NCBI GenBank assembly: GCA_001689415.1
Contig: LUJM01000100.1
Span: forward strand, 1 to 11,234
Reading direction: 5' to 3'
Length of the DNA stretch: 11,234 bases
From: Bacteroidales bacterium M2
GTDB taxonomy: Bacteria > Bacteroidota > Bacteroidia > Bacteroidales > Muribaculaceae
Shown here: piece by piece, positions 1 through 7,556 of the stretch
Layout of the letters: every line of letters starts with the position of its first letter
How positions within the stretch are numbered: the first letter of the stretch is position 1
Made by a program: the position numbers and the translations under genes
The notes under the pieces: generated by a model
The model's input: only the letters and a program-made list of their open reading frames with translations
Databases searched by the model: none
Told to the model about the DNA's origin: nothing

Positions 1-22
1 TCAAAAAATAACCGAAGTATTG

Positions 23-1207
23 ATGATTATGGAAGCGGTAAGAAAAAAACGTCTATGCGTAGTGACAAGCACACGTGCCGACTGGGGGCTTTTGTCTCCG
101 GTTTGTCGTGCTATCCGAAGTGGCGGCCACGTCGACATCGATGTCGTGGCGACCAACATGCATCTGATCGAGCAGTATGGTTACACATATCGCGAGATTG
201 AATCCGACGGATTTGATATTGCATATAAGGTGGCTACTGAAGTTTCTAATGATACCGATACCGCGCGAGCCGAAGTTATGGCTCTGACAATGAGCGGTAT
301 GGCAAAGGCATTCGAAGTACTTAAACCTGATGCGGTATTGCTACTTGGCGACCGTTACGAGATGCTTGCTGTGGCTTCGACGGCAGCTGTGATGCACATT
401 CCTGTGATTCACATTGCCGGAGGAGAGATTACTGTCGGAGCTCTCGATGATGCTTTCCGTCATGCAATTACCAAGCTTTCGAGTCTTCACCTTGCCGCGA
501 CCGAAGAGTATCGAAATCGTGTAATACAGCTTGGCGAGAATCCTGAAACGGTTGTTAATACAGGTGCTATAGGTGTATGGAATGCCTTCAATACCAAACT
601 GATGAGCGCCGACGAACTGTCGGATAGCATCGGTTTTGACCTTTCCAAGCATCCGCTTGCAGTAGTTACCTATCACCCGGCAACAAACGATACTGTTTCG
701 CCACAAGAGCGTATGGCTGCATTTTTGGAGGCCCTTGACCAGTTTCCAGATATGCGTTTGGTCATCACTGCGCCAAACAATGATGCCGGAGGAGAGTGCC
801 TGCTGCGGATGCTCGAAGATTATGTGGCAGACCGAGGCGAAAGAGCGATACTTGTCCGTTCGCTCGGTATGATTCGTTACCAGAGCCTGCTCAGGTGTGC
901 CGACCTTGTAATCGGCAATAGTTCGAGCGGTATAGTCGAGGTGCCGTCAGCCGGAATCCCTACAGTAGATATCGGCATACGTCAGCAAGGGCGTATCGCG
1001 GCACGCTCGGTTATTCATTGCCAAGAAGGCACTCCGGCAATAGTTGAAGCTATAAATCAGGCCTTAAGCCCGGAGATGAAGGCTTTGGCTTCCGAACGCA
1101 ATAATCCTTATTATAAAGCCGATACCAGGGATATTATGGTCAAGGCGATAGAGTCGTTTATGTATTCTTTGCCGCTTGAACCAAAGCTATTTTATGATTT
1201 GAAATGA
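23..1207 (+). CDS. neuC: NeuC/LegG-type hydrolysing UDP/GDP-sugar 2-epimerase
   Basis: This cytoplasmic enzyme hydrolyses a nucleotide-activated N-acetylhexosamine and inverts C2, giving the free ManNAc-type sugar that is condensed to a nonulosonic acid. The family is recognised by the N-terminal TSTRADWGLL (about residues 15-24), GDRYE (109-113), HIAGGE followed by GALDDAFRHAITK (130-151), and the C-terminal nucleotide-binding NSSSGIVE (299-306). The length, about 394 residues, is normal for the family. NeuC (UDP-GlcNAc) and LegG/PtmD (GDP-diNAcBac) are hard to separate by eye; the PtmE-like gene two places downstream favours the GDP-type LegG role, which is inference. The start is uncertain: TTG at 20, ATG at 23 and ATG at 29 are all in frame, and the frame is open to the window edge. 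ATG 23 is chosen, 11 bases after a TAA (9-11) that could end an upstream gene. The stop overlaps the next start as ATGA. Confidence 0.92.
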   Translation: MIMEAVRKKRLCVVTSTRADWGLLSPVCRAIRSGGHVDIDVVATNMHLIEQYGYTYREIESDGFDIAYKVATEVSNDTDTARAEVMALTMSGMAKAFEVLKPDAVLLLGDRYEMLAVASTAAVMHIPVIHIAGGEITVGALDDAFRHAITKLSSLHLAATEEYRNRVIQLGENPETVVNTGAIGVWNAFNTKLMSADELSDSIGFDLSKHPLAVVTYHPATNDTVSPQERMAAFLEALDQFPDMRLVITAPNNDAGGECLLRMLEDYVADRGERAILVRSLGMIRYQSLLRCADLVIGNSSSGIVEVPSAGIPTVDIGIRQQGRIAARSVIHCQEGTPAIVEAINQALSPEMKALASERNNPYYKADTRDIMVKAIESFMYSLPLEPKLFYDLK

Positions 1208-1893
1208 AACCTCTATATATAATACCGGCCCGTGGCGGTAGTAAAGGCATACCACGCAAGAATATACGGTGTCTTGGCGGACATCCGCTGATTTACTATT
1301 CCATACAGTGTGCGCTCGAAGCTTCAAAGGTGCATGGAGGTTACATACTCTTTTCTACCGACGATGAAGAAATAGCCCAAACTGCGGTAAATTGTGGTAT
1401 AAGCGTCGATTACATGCGGCCTGAGTGCCTTGGTGCGGATACAACATCGAGTCGTGATGTGATGCTCGATGCTATGGCTTGGGCTGACGGCCGAGGCATA
1501 GAATATGACTGTATCGTGTTGTTACAGCCTACGTCGCCACTGCGGACTGCCGGCGATGTAGTAGAGGCTATCGAACTGTATACACCTACGCTTGATATGG
1601 TGGTAAGTGTTTGTAGCTCAGATGCCAACCCGTATTATAATCTTTTCGAAGCCGATGCCGACGGATATCTGCATATCTGTAAAGGCCCGGGCACATATAC
1701 CCGCCGACAGGACGCACCTGCGGTACTTGAATATAACGGTGCTGTGTATGTAATCAATCCGGAGTCGTTGCGTCGTTGCGGCTTGGGCGAGTTCCGCTAC
1801 CGTGTGCCATATGTCATGCCGGTTTCAAGGAGCATTGATCTCGACACTCTTGCCGACTGGGAACGTGCCGAACAATTATTTGAAAAATTATGA
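1204..1893 (+). CDS. neuA: CMP-nonulosonate cytidylyltransferase (NeuA/LegF type)
   Basis: This cytoplasmic enzyme joins CTP and a nonulosonic acid (N-acetylneuraminate, legionaminate or similar) to give the CMP-sugar used by glycosyltransferases. The 229 residues cover the single nucleotidyltransferase domain of the short, non-fused family members. Visible motifs are the CTP-binding loop IIPARGGSKGIPRKNI (6-21), STDD (51-54), LLQPTSPLR (106-114), RRQDAP (167-172), NGAVYV (178-183) and the late acidic IDLDTLADWE (211-220), whose aspartates correspond to the metal- and substrate-binding end of the domain. It overlaps both neighbours by ATGA, so translation of all three genes is probably coupled. 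The family is certain. The sugar acid is not readable from sequence; the adjacent PtmE-like gene suggests legionaminate (LegF/PtmB), but neuraminate remains possible. Confidence 0.93.
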   Translation: MKPLYIIPARGGSKGIPRKNIRCLGGHPLIYYSIQCALEASKVHGGYILFSTDDEEIAQTAVNCGISVDYMRPECLGADTTSSRDVMLDAMAWADGRGIEYDCIVLLQPTSPLRTAGDVVEAIELYTPTLDMVVSVCSSDANPYYNLFEADADGYLHICKGPGTYTRRQDAPAVLEYNGAVYVINPESLRRCGLGEFRYRVPYVMPVSRSIDLDTLADWERAEQLFEKL

Positions 1894-2972
1894 CAGATTT
1901 AGCAAATCATACAATAACATCCGACGCTACGCTCCTCGAGGCTTTGCGCAGGCTCAACTCGCTATCAGGGTCGGTGATGACGCTATTTGTCGTCGATGCC
2001 GATGAGCGTATTGTCGGCAGTATTACCGACGGCGATATTCGTCGTGCTCTTATTTCGGGCGTGTCGCTCGAAGCGCCTGTAGTTACAGCTTGTCACCGGA
2101 ATTTCCGTTCGGTAAAAGCCGGAGCGATAGACCCGGAAATAATAGGTGATTGCCGCAACAAGGGTATACGGCTGATTCCGGTAATCGATGACCAATGCCG
2201 CGCAGTGTCGTTTATCGACCTTACCCGCCAACGCACTGTACTTCCTCTCAGAGCAGTGCTTATGGCCGGAGGCCGAGGCGAACGCCTACGCCCCATGACG
2301 CTCTCTACGCCGAAGCCATTGCTAAAAATAGAAGGCAAGGCTATTATAGATTATAATGTAGAGGCACTTGCTGCATGCGGCATACATGAGATTGTGGTGA
2401 CCACACGCTATCTTGCCGAGCAGATTCACAACCATTTTGCCGAGCCTGTAGCAGGTATAAAAGTGCGCTGTGTCACAGAGGACAAGCCTCTTGGTACAAT
2501 CGGAGCTGTTGCAGATATATGGGAAGCTACCGACCGGGGCTGTACCCTTGTAATGAACTCCGACTTGCTCACTACGATTTCTTTTGAGGAGATGTACCTT
2601 CGCCACTGCTCGACGGATGCCGATGTCACTATCGCCGTGATTCCCTATCAGGTATCTGTGCCGTATGCAATCCTCACACTTGATGAGAACAGGCCGGATG
2701 CCGTTGCGGCAATCGAAGAAAAGCCGTCGTATTCCTACTATGCCAATGCCGGTATATACATATTTTCGAATTCACTGCTGTCGACCCTCGTAAGTGGCGA
2801 GCACTGCGATGCCACTGATTTGATAGAACGTGCCATTGCCGAAGGTCGGAAGGTTACATACTATCCTATCAAGGGTACTTGGATTGATGTCGGTTCTCCG
2901 GTCGATTTCAATCAGGCAGCCGAACTTATGCGCCATCATAATTCGATGGCCATAAACTCTACCAACAATTGA
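1890..2972 (+). CDS. ptmE: PtmE-like CBS-domain sugar-1-phosphate nucleotidyltransferase
   Basis: This is a two-part protein. Residues about 8-115 form a tandem CBS pair (VVDADERIVGSITDGDIRRAL at 34-54 and the second repeat around 92-111), which usually bind adenine nucleotides and regulate the attached enzyme. Residues about 120-350 form a sugar-1-phosphate nucleotidyltransferase: LMAGGRGERLRPMT (124-137) with TPKPLL and its lysine 142, NSD (223-225), EEKP (276-279), NAGIYIF (286-292) and GTWIDVG (329-335). In Campylobacter, PtmE has this architecture and makes GDP-glucosamine from glucosamine-1-phosphate as entry to legionaminic acid synthesis. The architecture plus the NeuC- and NeuA-type neighbours support the same role here, but base preference (GTP against other NTPs) is inferred, not seen. 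It begins inside the neuA stop (ATGA) and is the last gene of the sugar block. A general mannose- or glucose-1-phosphate transferase is the alternative. Confidence 0.85.
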   Translation: MTDLANHTITSDATLLEALRRLNSLSGSVMTLFVVDADERIVGSITDGDIRRALISGVSLEAPVVTACHRNFRSVKAGAIDPEIIGDCRNKGIRLIPVIDDQCRAVSFIDLTRQRTVLPLRAVLMAGGRGERLRPMTLSTPKPLLKIEGKAIIDYNVEALAACGIHEIVVTTRYLAEQIHNHFAEPVAGIKVRCVTEDKPLGTIGAVADIWEATDRGCTLVMNSDLLTTISFEEMYLRHCSTDADVTIAVIPYQVSVPYAILTLDENRPDAVAAIEEKPSYSYYANAGIYIFSNSLLSTLVSGEHCDATDLIERAIAEGRKVTYYPIKGTWIDVGSPVDFNQAAELMRHHNSMAINSTNN

Positions 2973-3006
2973 ATTGTTTATCGTTTACAATTAAAACATT
3001 GCAATT

Positions 3007-4260
3007 ATGCCAGAATCAAACTTCATAGACTATGTCAAAATCCTTTGCCGTTCGGGCAAGGGCGGTGCAGGATCACGCCATTTTTATCGTGCCAAATATG
3101 TTCCCAAAGGTGGCCCCGACGGTGGCGACGGTGGCCGTGGCGGTCATATAATTTTGCGTGGCAACCGAAATATGTGGACACTTTTGCCTCTTAAATATCG
3201 ACGTCATATTTTCGCCGGTAACGGTCAGTCGGGTTCCGGCGGCCGAAGCTTTGGCAAGGATGGCGAAGATGTTGTTGTTGAAGTGCCCTGCGGTACTGTC
3301 GTTTTTGATGCCGAAACCGGTGAATACCTCTGCGAGGTAACCGACGACGGTCAGGAAGTGAAGCTCCTCAAAGGTGGTCGCGGCGGACTTGGTAACTGGC
3401 ATTTCAAAAGCGCTACAAACCGTACTCCGCGCTATGCACAGCCCGGCGAGCCTGCAATAGAGCGTAGTGTGGTTCTCGAACTCAAGATGCTTGCCGATGT
3501 CGGTCTTGTAGGTTTCCCAAATGCAGGTAAATCTACTTTGCTCTCGGCTGTAAGTGCTGCAGAACCCAAAATCGCCGATTATCCGTTTACAACAATGGAA
3601 CCCCAGCTTGGTATCGTTGCCTATCGCGACAACCGCTCCTTTGTAATGGCCGATATTCCCGGTATTATCGAGGGTGCGAGCGAAGGCAAAGGCCTTGGAT
3701 TGCGTTTCCTGCGCCATATCGAGCGAAATGCTGTGCTTCTGTTCATGGTTCCTGCCGATGCTGATGACATTACCGAACAGTACAATATCCTGCTGCGTGA
3801 ACTGGAGCAGTTCAACCCACAGCTTGTAGACAAACAGCGAGTGTTGGCCGTGTCGAAATCAGATATGCTTGATGACGAATTGCGCGAAGAAATCGCCAAA
3901 ACACTGCCCGACGGAGTTCCGTGCGTATTCATTTCGGCTGTTACCGGACAAGGCATTACCGAACTCAAAGACATGCTGTGGCGTGCTATTACCGACGAGA
4001 ACAACCGCATAGATTCTTCGGACATCATCCACCGGCCTCTCGACGGTCATCACCGTGTACGCGAGGAGGATGAGTTTATCTTCCAGTACGAACCTACCGA
4101 AGAAGAGGCAGAGCAAGAAGCCGAAGACCTCCGCAGCATCAACCCCGATGAATGGGGCGAGGATATCGACTGGAACGATGCCGATGTCAACGATGACAGC
4201 GACGATGATGACGACGTAGACCCATTTATCTACGAATCTATCAACGACGACCGCCAATGA
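3007..4260 (+). CDS. obgE: Obg-family GTPase ObgE/CgtA
   Basis: This essential GTPase binds the large ribosomal subunit late in assembly and links ribosome maturation to stress responses. The glycine-rich Obg fold spans about residues 3-160 (YVPKGGPDGGDGGRGGHI at 31-48; GGRGGLGN at 123-130). The G domain follows: G1 GFPNAGKST (169-177), G2 YPFTT (192-196), G3 DIPG (216-219), G4 SKSD (283-286) in place of canonical NKxD, and G5 ISAVTG (309-314). Residues about 363-417 form a strongly acidic, disordered-looking tail rich in Asp and Glu. The C-terminal OCT domain found in some Gram-positive Obg proteins is not evident. The ATG at 3007 gives the usual N-terminus (FIDYVKI). Only 34 bases separate it from the upstream sugar gene, and I see no terminator or good TAnnTTTG promoter there. 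Its TGA overlaps the prmC start. Confidence 0.97.
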   Translation: MPESNFIDYVKILCRSGKGGAGSRHFYRAKYVPKGGPDGGDGGRGGHIILRGNRNMWTLLPLKYRRHIFAGNGQSGSGGRSFGKDGEDVVVEVPCGTVVFDAETGEYLCEVTDDGQEVKLLKGGRGGLGNWHFKSATNRTPRYAQPGEPAIERSVVLELKMLADVGLVGFPNAGKSTLLSAVSAAEPKIADYPFTTMEPQLGIVAYRDNRSFVMADIPGIIEGASEGKGLGLRFLRHIERNAVLLFMVPADADDITEQYNILLRELEQFNPQLVDKQRVLAVSKSDMLDDELREEIAKTLPDGVPCVFISAVTGQGITELKDMLWRAITDENNRIDSSDIIHRPLDGHHRVREEDEFIFQYEPTEEEAEQEAEDLRSINPDEWGEDIDWNDADVNDDSDDDDDVDPFIYESINDDRQ

Positions 4261-5111
4261 TCACTATACGAGACTATTACCGTGCCATAACAGAACGCTT
4301 GAAAAGTATCCTTGGCTCATCCGGCGAGGCTACTGCTGCCGCGGCTATAATATTCGAGGATGTGGCAGGCTACAGCAAGACTTTTATTTTTGCCAACGGC
4401 GACCGAGAAATCACAGATTCGATGCAAGACCGCATCAAGACTGTTGTCGACAAAATCGAAGCCGGTGAGCCTGTGCAGTATGCCGTGGGCAAGGCTCGCT
4501 TTATGGGCAACGACTACATCGTCACCCCCGACGTGCTGATACCAAGACCTGAAACGGCCGGTCTCGTAGATATGATTACCGATACTTGGAACGGACACGA
4601 CGACCTGGCTGTTCTCGACATCGGTACCGGTAGCGGTTGTATTGCCCTGTCGTTGGCCAAGGCTTTGCCTTTTAGCAAAGTAAGCGGTTTTGATATAAGT
4701 TCGGCGGCAATCGAGGTGGCCAAATGTAATTCTGCCGCACTTAAAACAGCGGTAGAATTCGTTCAGACCGATATCCTGACCTCAGTGCCTCCGGTGGCTA
4801 TGTACGACATAATTGTAAGCAACCCTCCATACGTCACCGACTCCGAGGCTGCTGAAATGGATAAGAGAGTGCTTGACTACGAACCTCATACGGCACTCTT
4901 TGTTCCTGACAGCGACCCCTTGAGATTCTACAAGGCGATAGGCCTGTATGCCCGCAAGGCTCTCAAATCCGGCGGTATGCTTTATTTCGAAATCAACAGC
5001 AATTACCGGTCAGAAATGCTGGAGATGCTTAACGGCCAAGGTTTTATCGATGCTTCGGTAATCCGTGATTTCAAGGGCAATTACCGCTATGCGATAGCCA
5101 AACAGCCATGA
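4257..5111 (+). CDS. prmC: Release factor glutamine N5-methyltransferase PrmC
   Basis: PrmC uses S-adenosylmethionine to methylate the glutamine of the GGQ motif in peptide chain release factors 1 and 2, which is needed for efficient translation termination. The protein has the family length (284 residues): a helical N-terminal substrate-binding part (about 1-95), IPRPET (95-100), the SAM-binding motif I VLDIGTGSGCIALSLAK (119-135), an acidic FDIS (145-148), and the catalytic NPPYV (189-193) that contacts the target glutamine. All key residues are present. The start overlaps the obgE stop by ATGA and the stop overlaps the recX start in the same way, indicating a tightly coupled obgE-prmC-recX transcript. 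The older name HemK applies to the same family; no other assignment fits as well. Confidence 0.96.
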   Translation: MITIRDYYRAITERLKSILGSSGEATAAAAIIFEDVAGYSKTFIFANGDREITDSMQDRIKTVVDKIEAGEPVQYAVGKARFMGNDYIVTPDVLIPRPETAGLVDMITDTWNGHDDLAVLDIGTGSGCIALSLAKALPFSKVSGFDISSAAIEVAKCNSAALKTAVEFVQTDILTSVPPVAMYDIIVSNPPYVTDSEAAEMDKRVLDYEPHTALFVPDSDPLRFYKAIGLYARKALKSGGMLYFEINSNYRSEMLEMLNGQGFIDASVIRDFKGNYRYAIAKQP

Positions 5112-5575
5112 TACAGCGTAAACCGCTTGCCCCGGAAAAGGCCTTGATACGCCTCGAGGAATTATGCGCGAGGTCGGAGCACTGCACCTATGAACTTGAG
5201 CAGAAACTACGCAACTGGGGCATTGTAAAAGACGATGCCGAGGCTATTATATATTCGCTTCAGCGCCGTAGGTTCGTCGACGACGCCCGGTTTGCAGCAT
5301 CATTTGTGCGCGATCGTTATCGCTACGGTCGCTATGGTCGTATCCGCATCCGTATGCTTCTGCGGACCAAGCGCATCGATTCGGATGTAATCGAAGAAGC
5401 CCTCGAAGAAATCGACGACGATGAATATGCGGCAATACTTGCGAAACTCATCGAGGCCAAGCGCCGTAGCGTAAAAGAGCCGGAAAGTTACGAAGGGCGT
5501 AGCAAAATATATCGCTACGCCCTTTCGAGAGGCTATGAACCGGCCTTGGTAAGCAAGGCGATGTCTAAATCTTGA
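5108..5575 (+). CDS. recX: Regulatory protein RecX
   Basis: RecX is a small cytoplasmic protein of helical three-helix repeats that binds along the RecA filament and limits recombinase activity. The 155 residues match the family length. The recognisable core is RRRFVDDARFAASFVRDR (53-70) followed by the Arg/Tyr-rich stretch to about residue 88; further helices run to the C-terminus (RYALSRGYEPALV). It starts inside the prmC stop (ATGA) and ends convergently with nadE, the two coding regions overlapping by 11 bases. The gene is not next to recA here, so the link to RecA comes from the family and not from context. Confidence in the family is high because of the FVDDARFA signature. Confidence 0.93.
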   Translation: MIQRKPLAPEKALIRLEELCARSEHCTYELEQKLRNWGIVKDDAEAIIYSLQRRRFVDDARFAASFVRDRYRYGRYGRIRIRMLLRTKRIDSDVIEEALEEIDDDEYAAILAKLIEAKRRSVKEPESYEGRSKIYRYALSRGYEPALVSKAMSKS

Positions 5576-7502
5576 TTCTGTCGATATCGGCAAGCCATAG
5601 TGCCGAAGACGCATCCGAAGGCATGCGCCAGTCTCCGCGTGGCGACAAGCATACACTGCCTACTTTAGGCCCGTCAGGCAGGCACGACCGCTTGAATTGC
5701 TGGTTGAAGAAGCGGCGGAAGAATGTGCGCAGCCATTTGTGTATTGTTCCATTATCATAGCTCCCGGCAAACGCATTTTGAGCGAGCATGAATATACGGC
5801 TTGGCTTGAATCCGTAGCGCAGTGTATAGTATAGGAAGAAATCGTGAAGTTCGTAAGGGCCTACGAGGTCTTCGGTCTTTTGGTCGATTTCGCCTTCTGC
5901 TGTTGCCGGCAGCAATTCGGGGCTTATTGGTGTATCGATAATATCAAGAAGGGCTGTTTTCTGTTCGGTATCTGCATTTTCTGCAAAATAGCGTGTCAGA
6001 TATTTGACAAGGGTCTTAGGCACACCGGCATTTACGGCATACATCGACATATGGTCGCCATTGTACGTTGCCCAGCCCAATGCAAGTTCGGAGAGGTCGC
6101 CTGTACCGAGCACCATGCCGCCAACTTGATTGGCTATATCCATGAGTATCTGGGTACGTTCGCGTGCCTGGCTGTTCTCATAGGTTACATCATGTACTTT
6201 GCAATCGTGGCCGATATCGCTAAAGTGCTGGTTTACGGCCTCCACAATTGATATCTCGCGCTGGCTTATGCCAAGGGCCGACATTAGGGTGCATGCGTTT
6301 GAGTGTGTGCGTCCGGTCGTACCGAAGCCTGGCATTGTAACTCCGATTATCCCCTTGCGGTCGAGGCCGAGGCGGTCGAATGTACGCGCTGCTATAAGCA
6401 ATGCAAGTGTAGAGTCAAGACCGCCGGATACACCGACTACAAGCTTCGAAGTATGTGTGGCGTCGAGGCGTTTGGCAAGGGCTGCAACCTGTATGTTTAC
6501 TATTTCTTCGCAGCGGTCGCCGAGTATAGCTTCGTCGGACGGAATGAACGGATGCGGGTCTACCGTGCGTTTGAGTTTGAAGTCCCCTGTATTGAAGCTT
6601 TGAGCCGGATTGGTGTTTACAATCTTAATCTCTGTCTCATAGTTTCGGCGGCAAGCTTCGAACGAACCATTGTGCAGCCTGTCGCGACGTATTGCCTCGA
6701 TATCCACATCGGCTATCACTATCTGTTCGCCACTTTGCCAGCGTTGATTGCGTGCGAGCATGTGCCCGTTTTCGGCTATGAAAAGTTTCGCGTCGAAAAC
6801 AAGGTCGGTAGAGGATTCTCCGAACCCTGCCGATGAATACGCATATGCGCATATACACCTTGCCGACTGCTGCTCAACGAGTTTGGTGAGGTAAGCGTAT
6901 TTGCCTGTTATATCGTCGCTTGCCGATAGGTTTGCTATGATTTCTGCTCCCTGCATGGCGAGTTTGCTGCTTGGGGGTATCGGAGTCCAAAGGTCTTCGC
7001 AAATCTCGACTCCTATTTTCACGCCATTGTGACAGAGTAATGTGTTAGGTCCGAATTCTACTTTGCCGAACCCGAAATCGTATTCGCAAACCTGCTCCTC
7101 GGCTGACGAGAACCAGCGTTTTTCGTAGAACTCGTTGTAGTTTGGTATGTATGTCTTTGGCACAATGGCATCGATACTGCCATTGCAAATACATACCGCG
7201 CAATTATATAGCGAATTCCGATAAACCATAGGAGCGCCAACTATAATCAGAGTCGCCGGTGCCTGGGTACTCTCTTGGCATATACGAGCAATGGCTTCGT
7301 TTACACCGTCGAGTAGTTCCTGGTTGTGGAATAAGTCGCCACAGGTATACGCAGGCACACTCATTTCGGGAAAAACGGCCATGTCTACGTTTTCTTGGGC
7401 GAGGGTCTTGAAGCTTGATATAATATGGTTGGCGTTTGTCTGTGGATCGGCCACTGTGACAGGGGTCGATACCGATGCTACGCGAAAAAATCCTTGTCTC
7501 AT
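5565..7502 (-). CDS. nadE: Glutamine-dependent NAD+ synthetase
   Basis: This enzyme makes NAD+ from nicotinate adenine dinucleotide, ATP and glutamine in the last step of NAD synthesis. The N-terminal nitrilase-fold glutaminase domain (about 1-290) shows the Glu-Lys-Cys triad as E46 (FPEMSVPAYTCGDLF), K116 (VPKTYIP) and C168 (GVEICEDLW). The C-terminal synthetase domain (about 320-645) shows the PP-loop VGVSGGLDSTLAL (356-368), with LGTGDLSELALGW (465-477) further on. At 645 residues it is full length, with ammonia made in the first domain and presumably channelled to the second. The ATG lies 54 bases after the stop of the acetyltransferase gene on the same strand, so the two may share a transcript; no TAnnTTTG element is visible in that gap. 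Its TAG stop lies inside the 3' end of recX. Confidence 0.97.
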   Translation of the reverse strand: MRQGFFRVASVSTPVTVADPQTNANHIISSFKTLAQENVDMAVFPEMSVPAYTCGDLFHNQELLDGVNEAIARICQESTQAPATLIIVGAPMVYRNSLYNCAVCICNGSIDAIVPKTYIPNYNEFYEKRWFSSAEEQVCEYDFGFGKVEFGPNTLLCHNGVKIGVEICEDLWTPIPPSSKLAMQGAEIIANLSASDDITGKYAYLTKLVEQQSARCICAYAYSSAGFGESSTDLVFDAKLFIAENGHMLARNQRWQSGEQIVIADVDIEAIRRDRLHNGSFEACRRNYETEIKIVNTNPAQSFNTGDFKLKRTVDPHPFIPSDEAILGDRCEEIVNIQVAALAKRLDATHTSKLVVGVSGGLDSTLALLIAARTFDRLGLDRKGIIGVTMPGFGTTGRTHSNACTLMSALGISQREISIVEAVNQHFSDIGHDCKVHDVTYENSQARERTQILMDIANQVGGMVLGTGDLSELALGWATYNGDHMSMYAVNAGVPKTLVKYLTRYFAENADTEQKTALLDIIDTPISPELLPATAEGEIDQKTEDLVGPYELHDFFLYYTLRYGFKPSRIFMLAQNAFAGSYDNGTIHKWLRTFFRRFFNQQFKRSCLPDGPKVGSVCLSPRGDWRMPSDASSALWLADIDRIKI

Positions 7503-7556
7503 ATGTTTGTTCTATGTTTCAGCTGTTTATCGTTTTGTTAGACGCTGTTGGCAGTC

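Noticed and set aside
2973..3006. Short repeated CAATT/AATTG steps before obgE as a terminator or promoter
   Set aside because: The arms are only about 5 bases, AT-only apart from one G/C pair, without a stable stem or T run, and no TAnnTTTG match is present.
3073..3717. Long open frame of 214 codons on the minus strand inside obgE
   Set aside because: It lies wholly antisense to a certain Obg gene, has no recognisable motif, and is best explained by codon bias leaving the opposite strand open.
6303..6836. Open frame of 177 codons on the plus strand inside nadE
   Set aside because: It is antisense to the well-supported NAD synthetase, its translation is Cys- and aromatic-rich with no family resemblance, and it lacks upstream signals.
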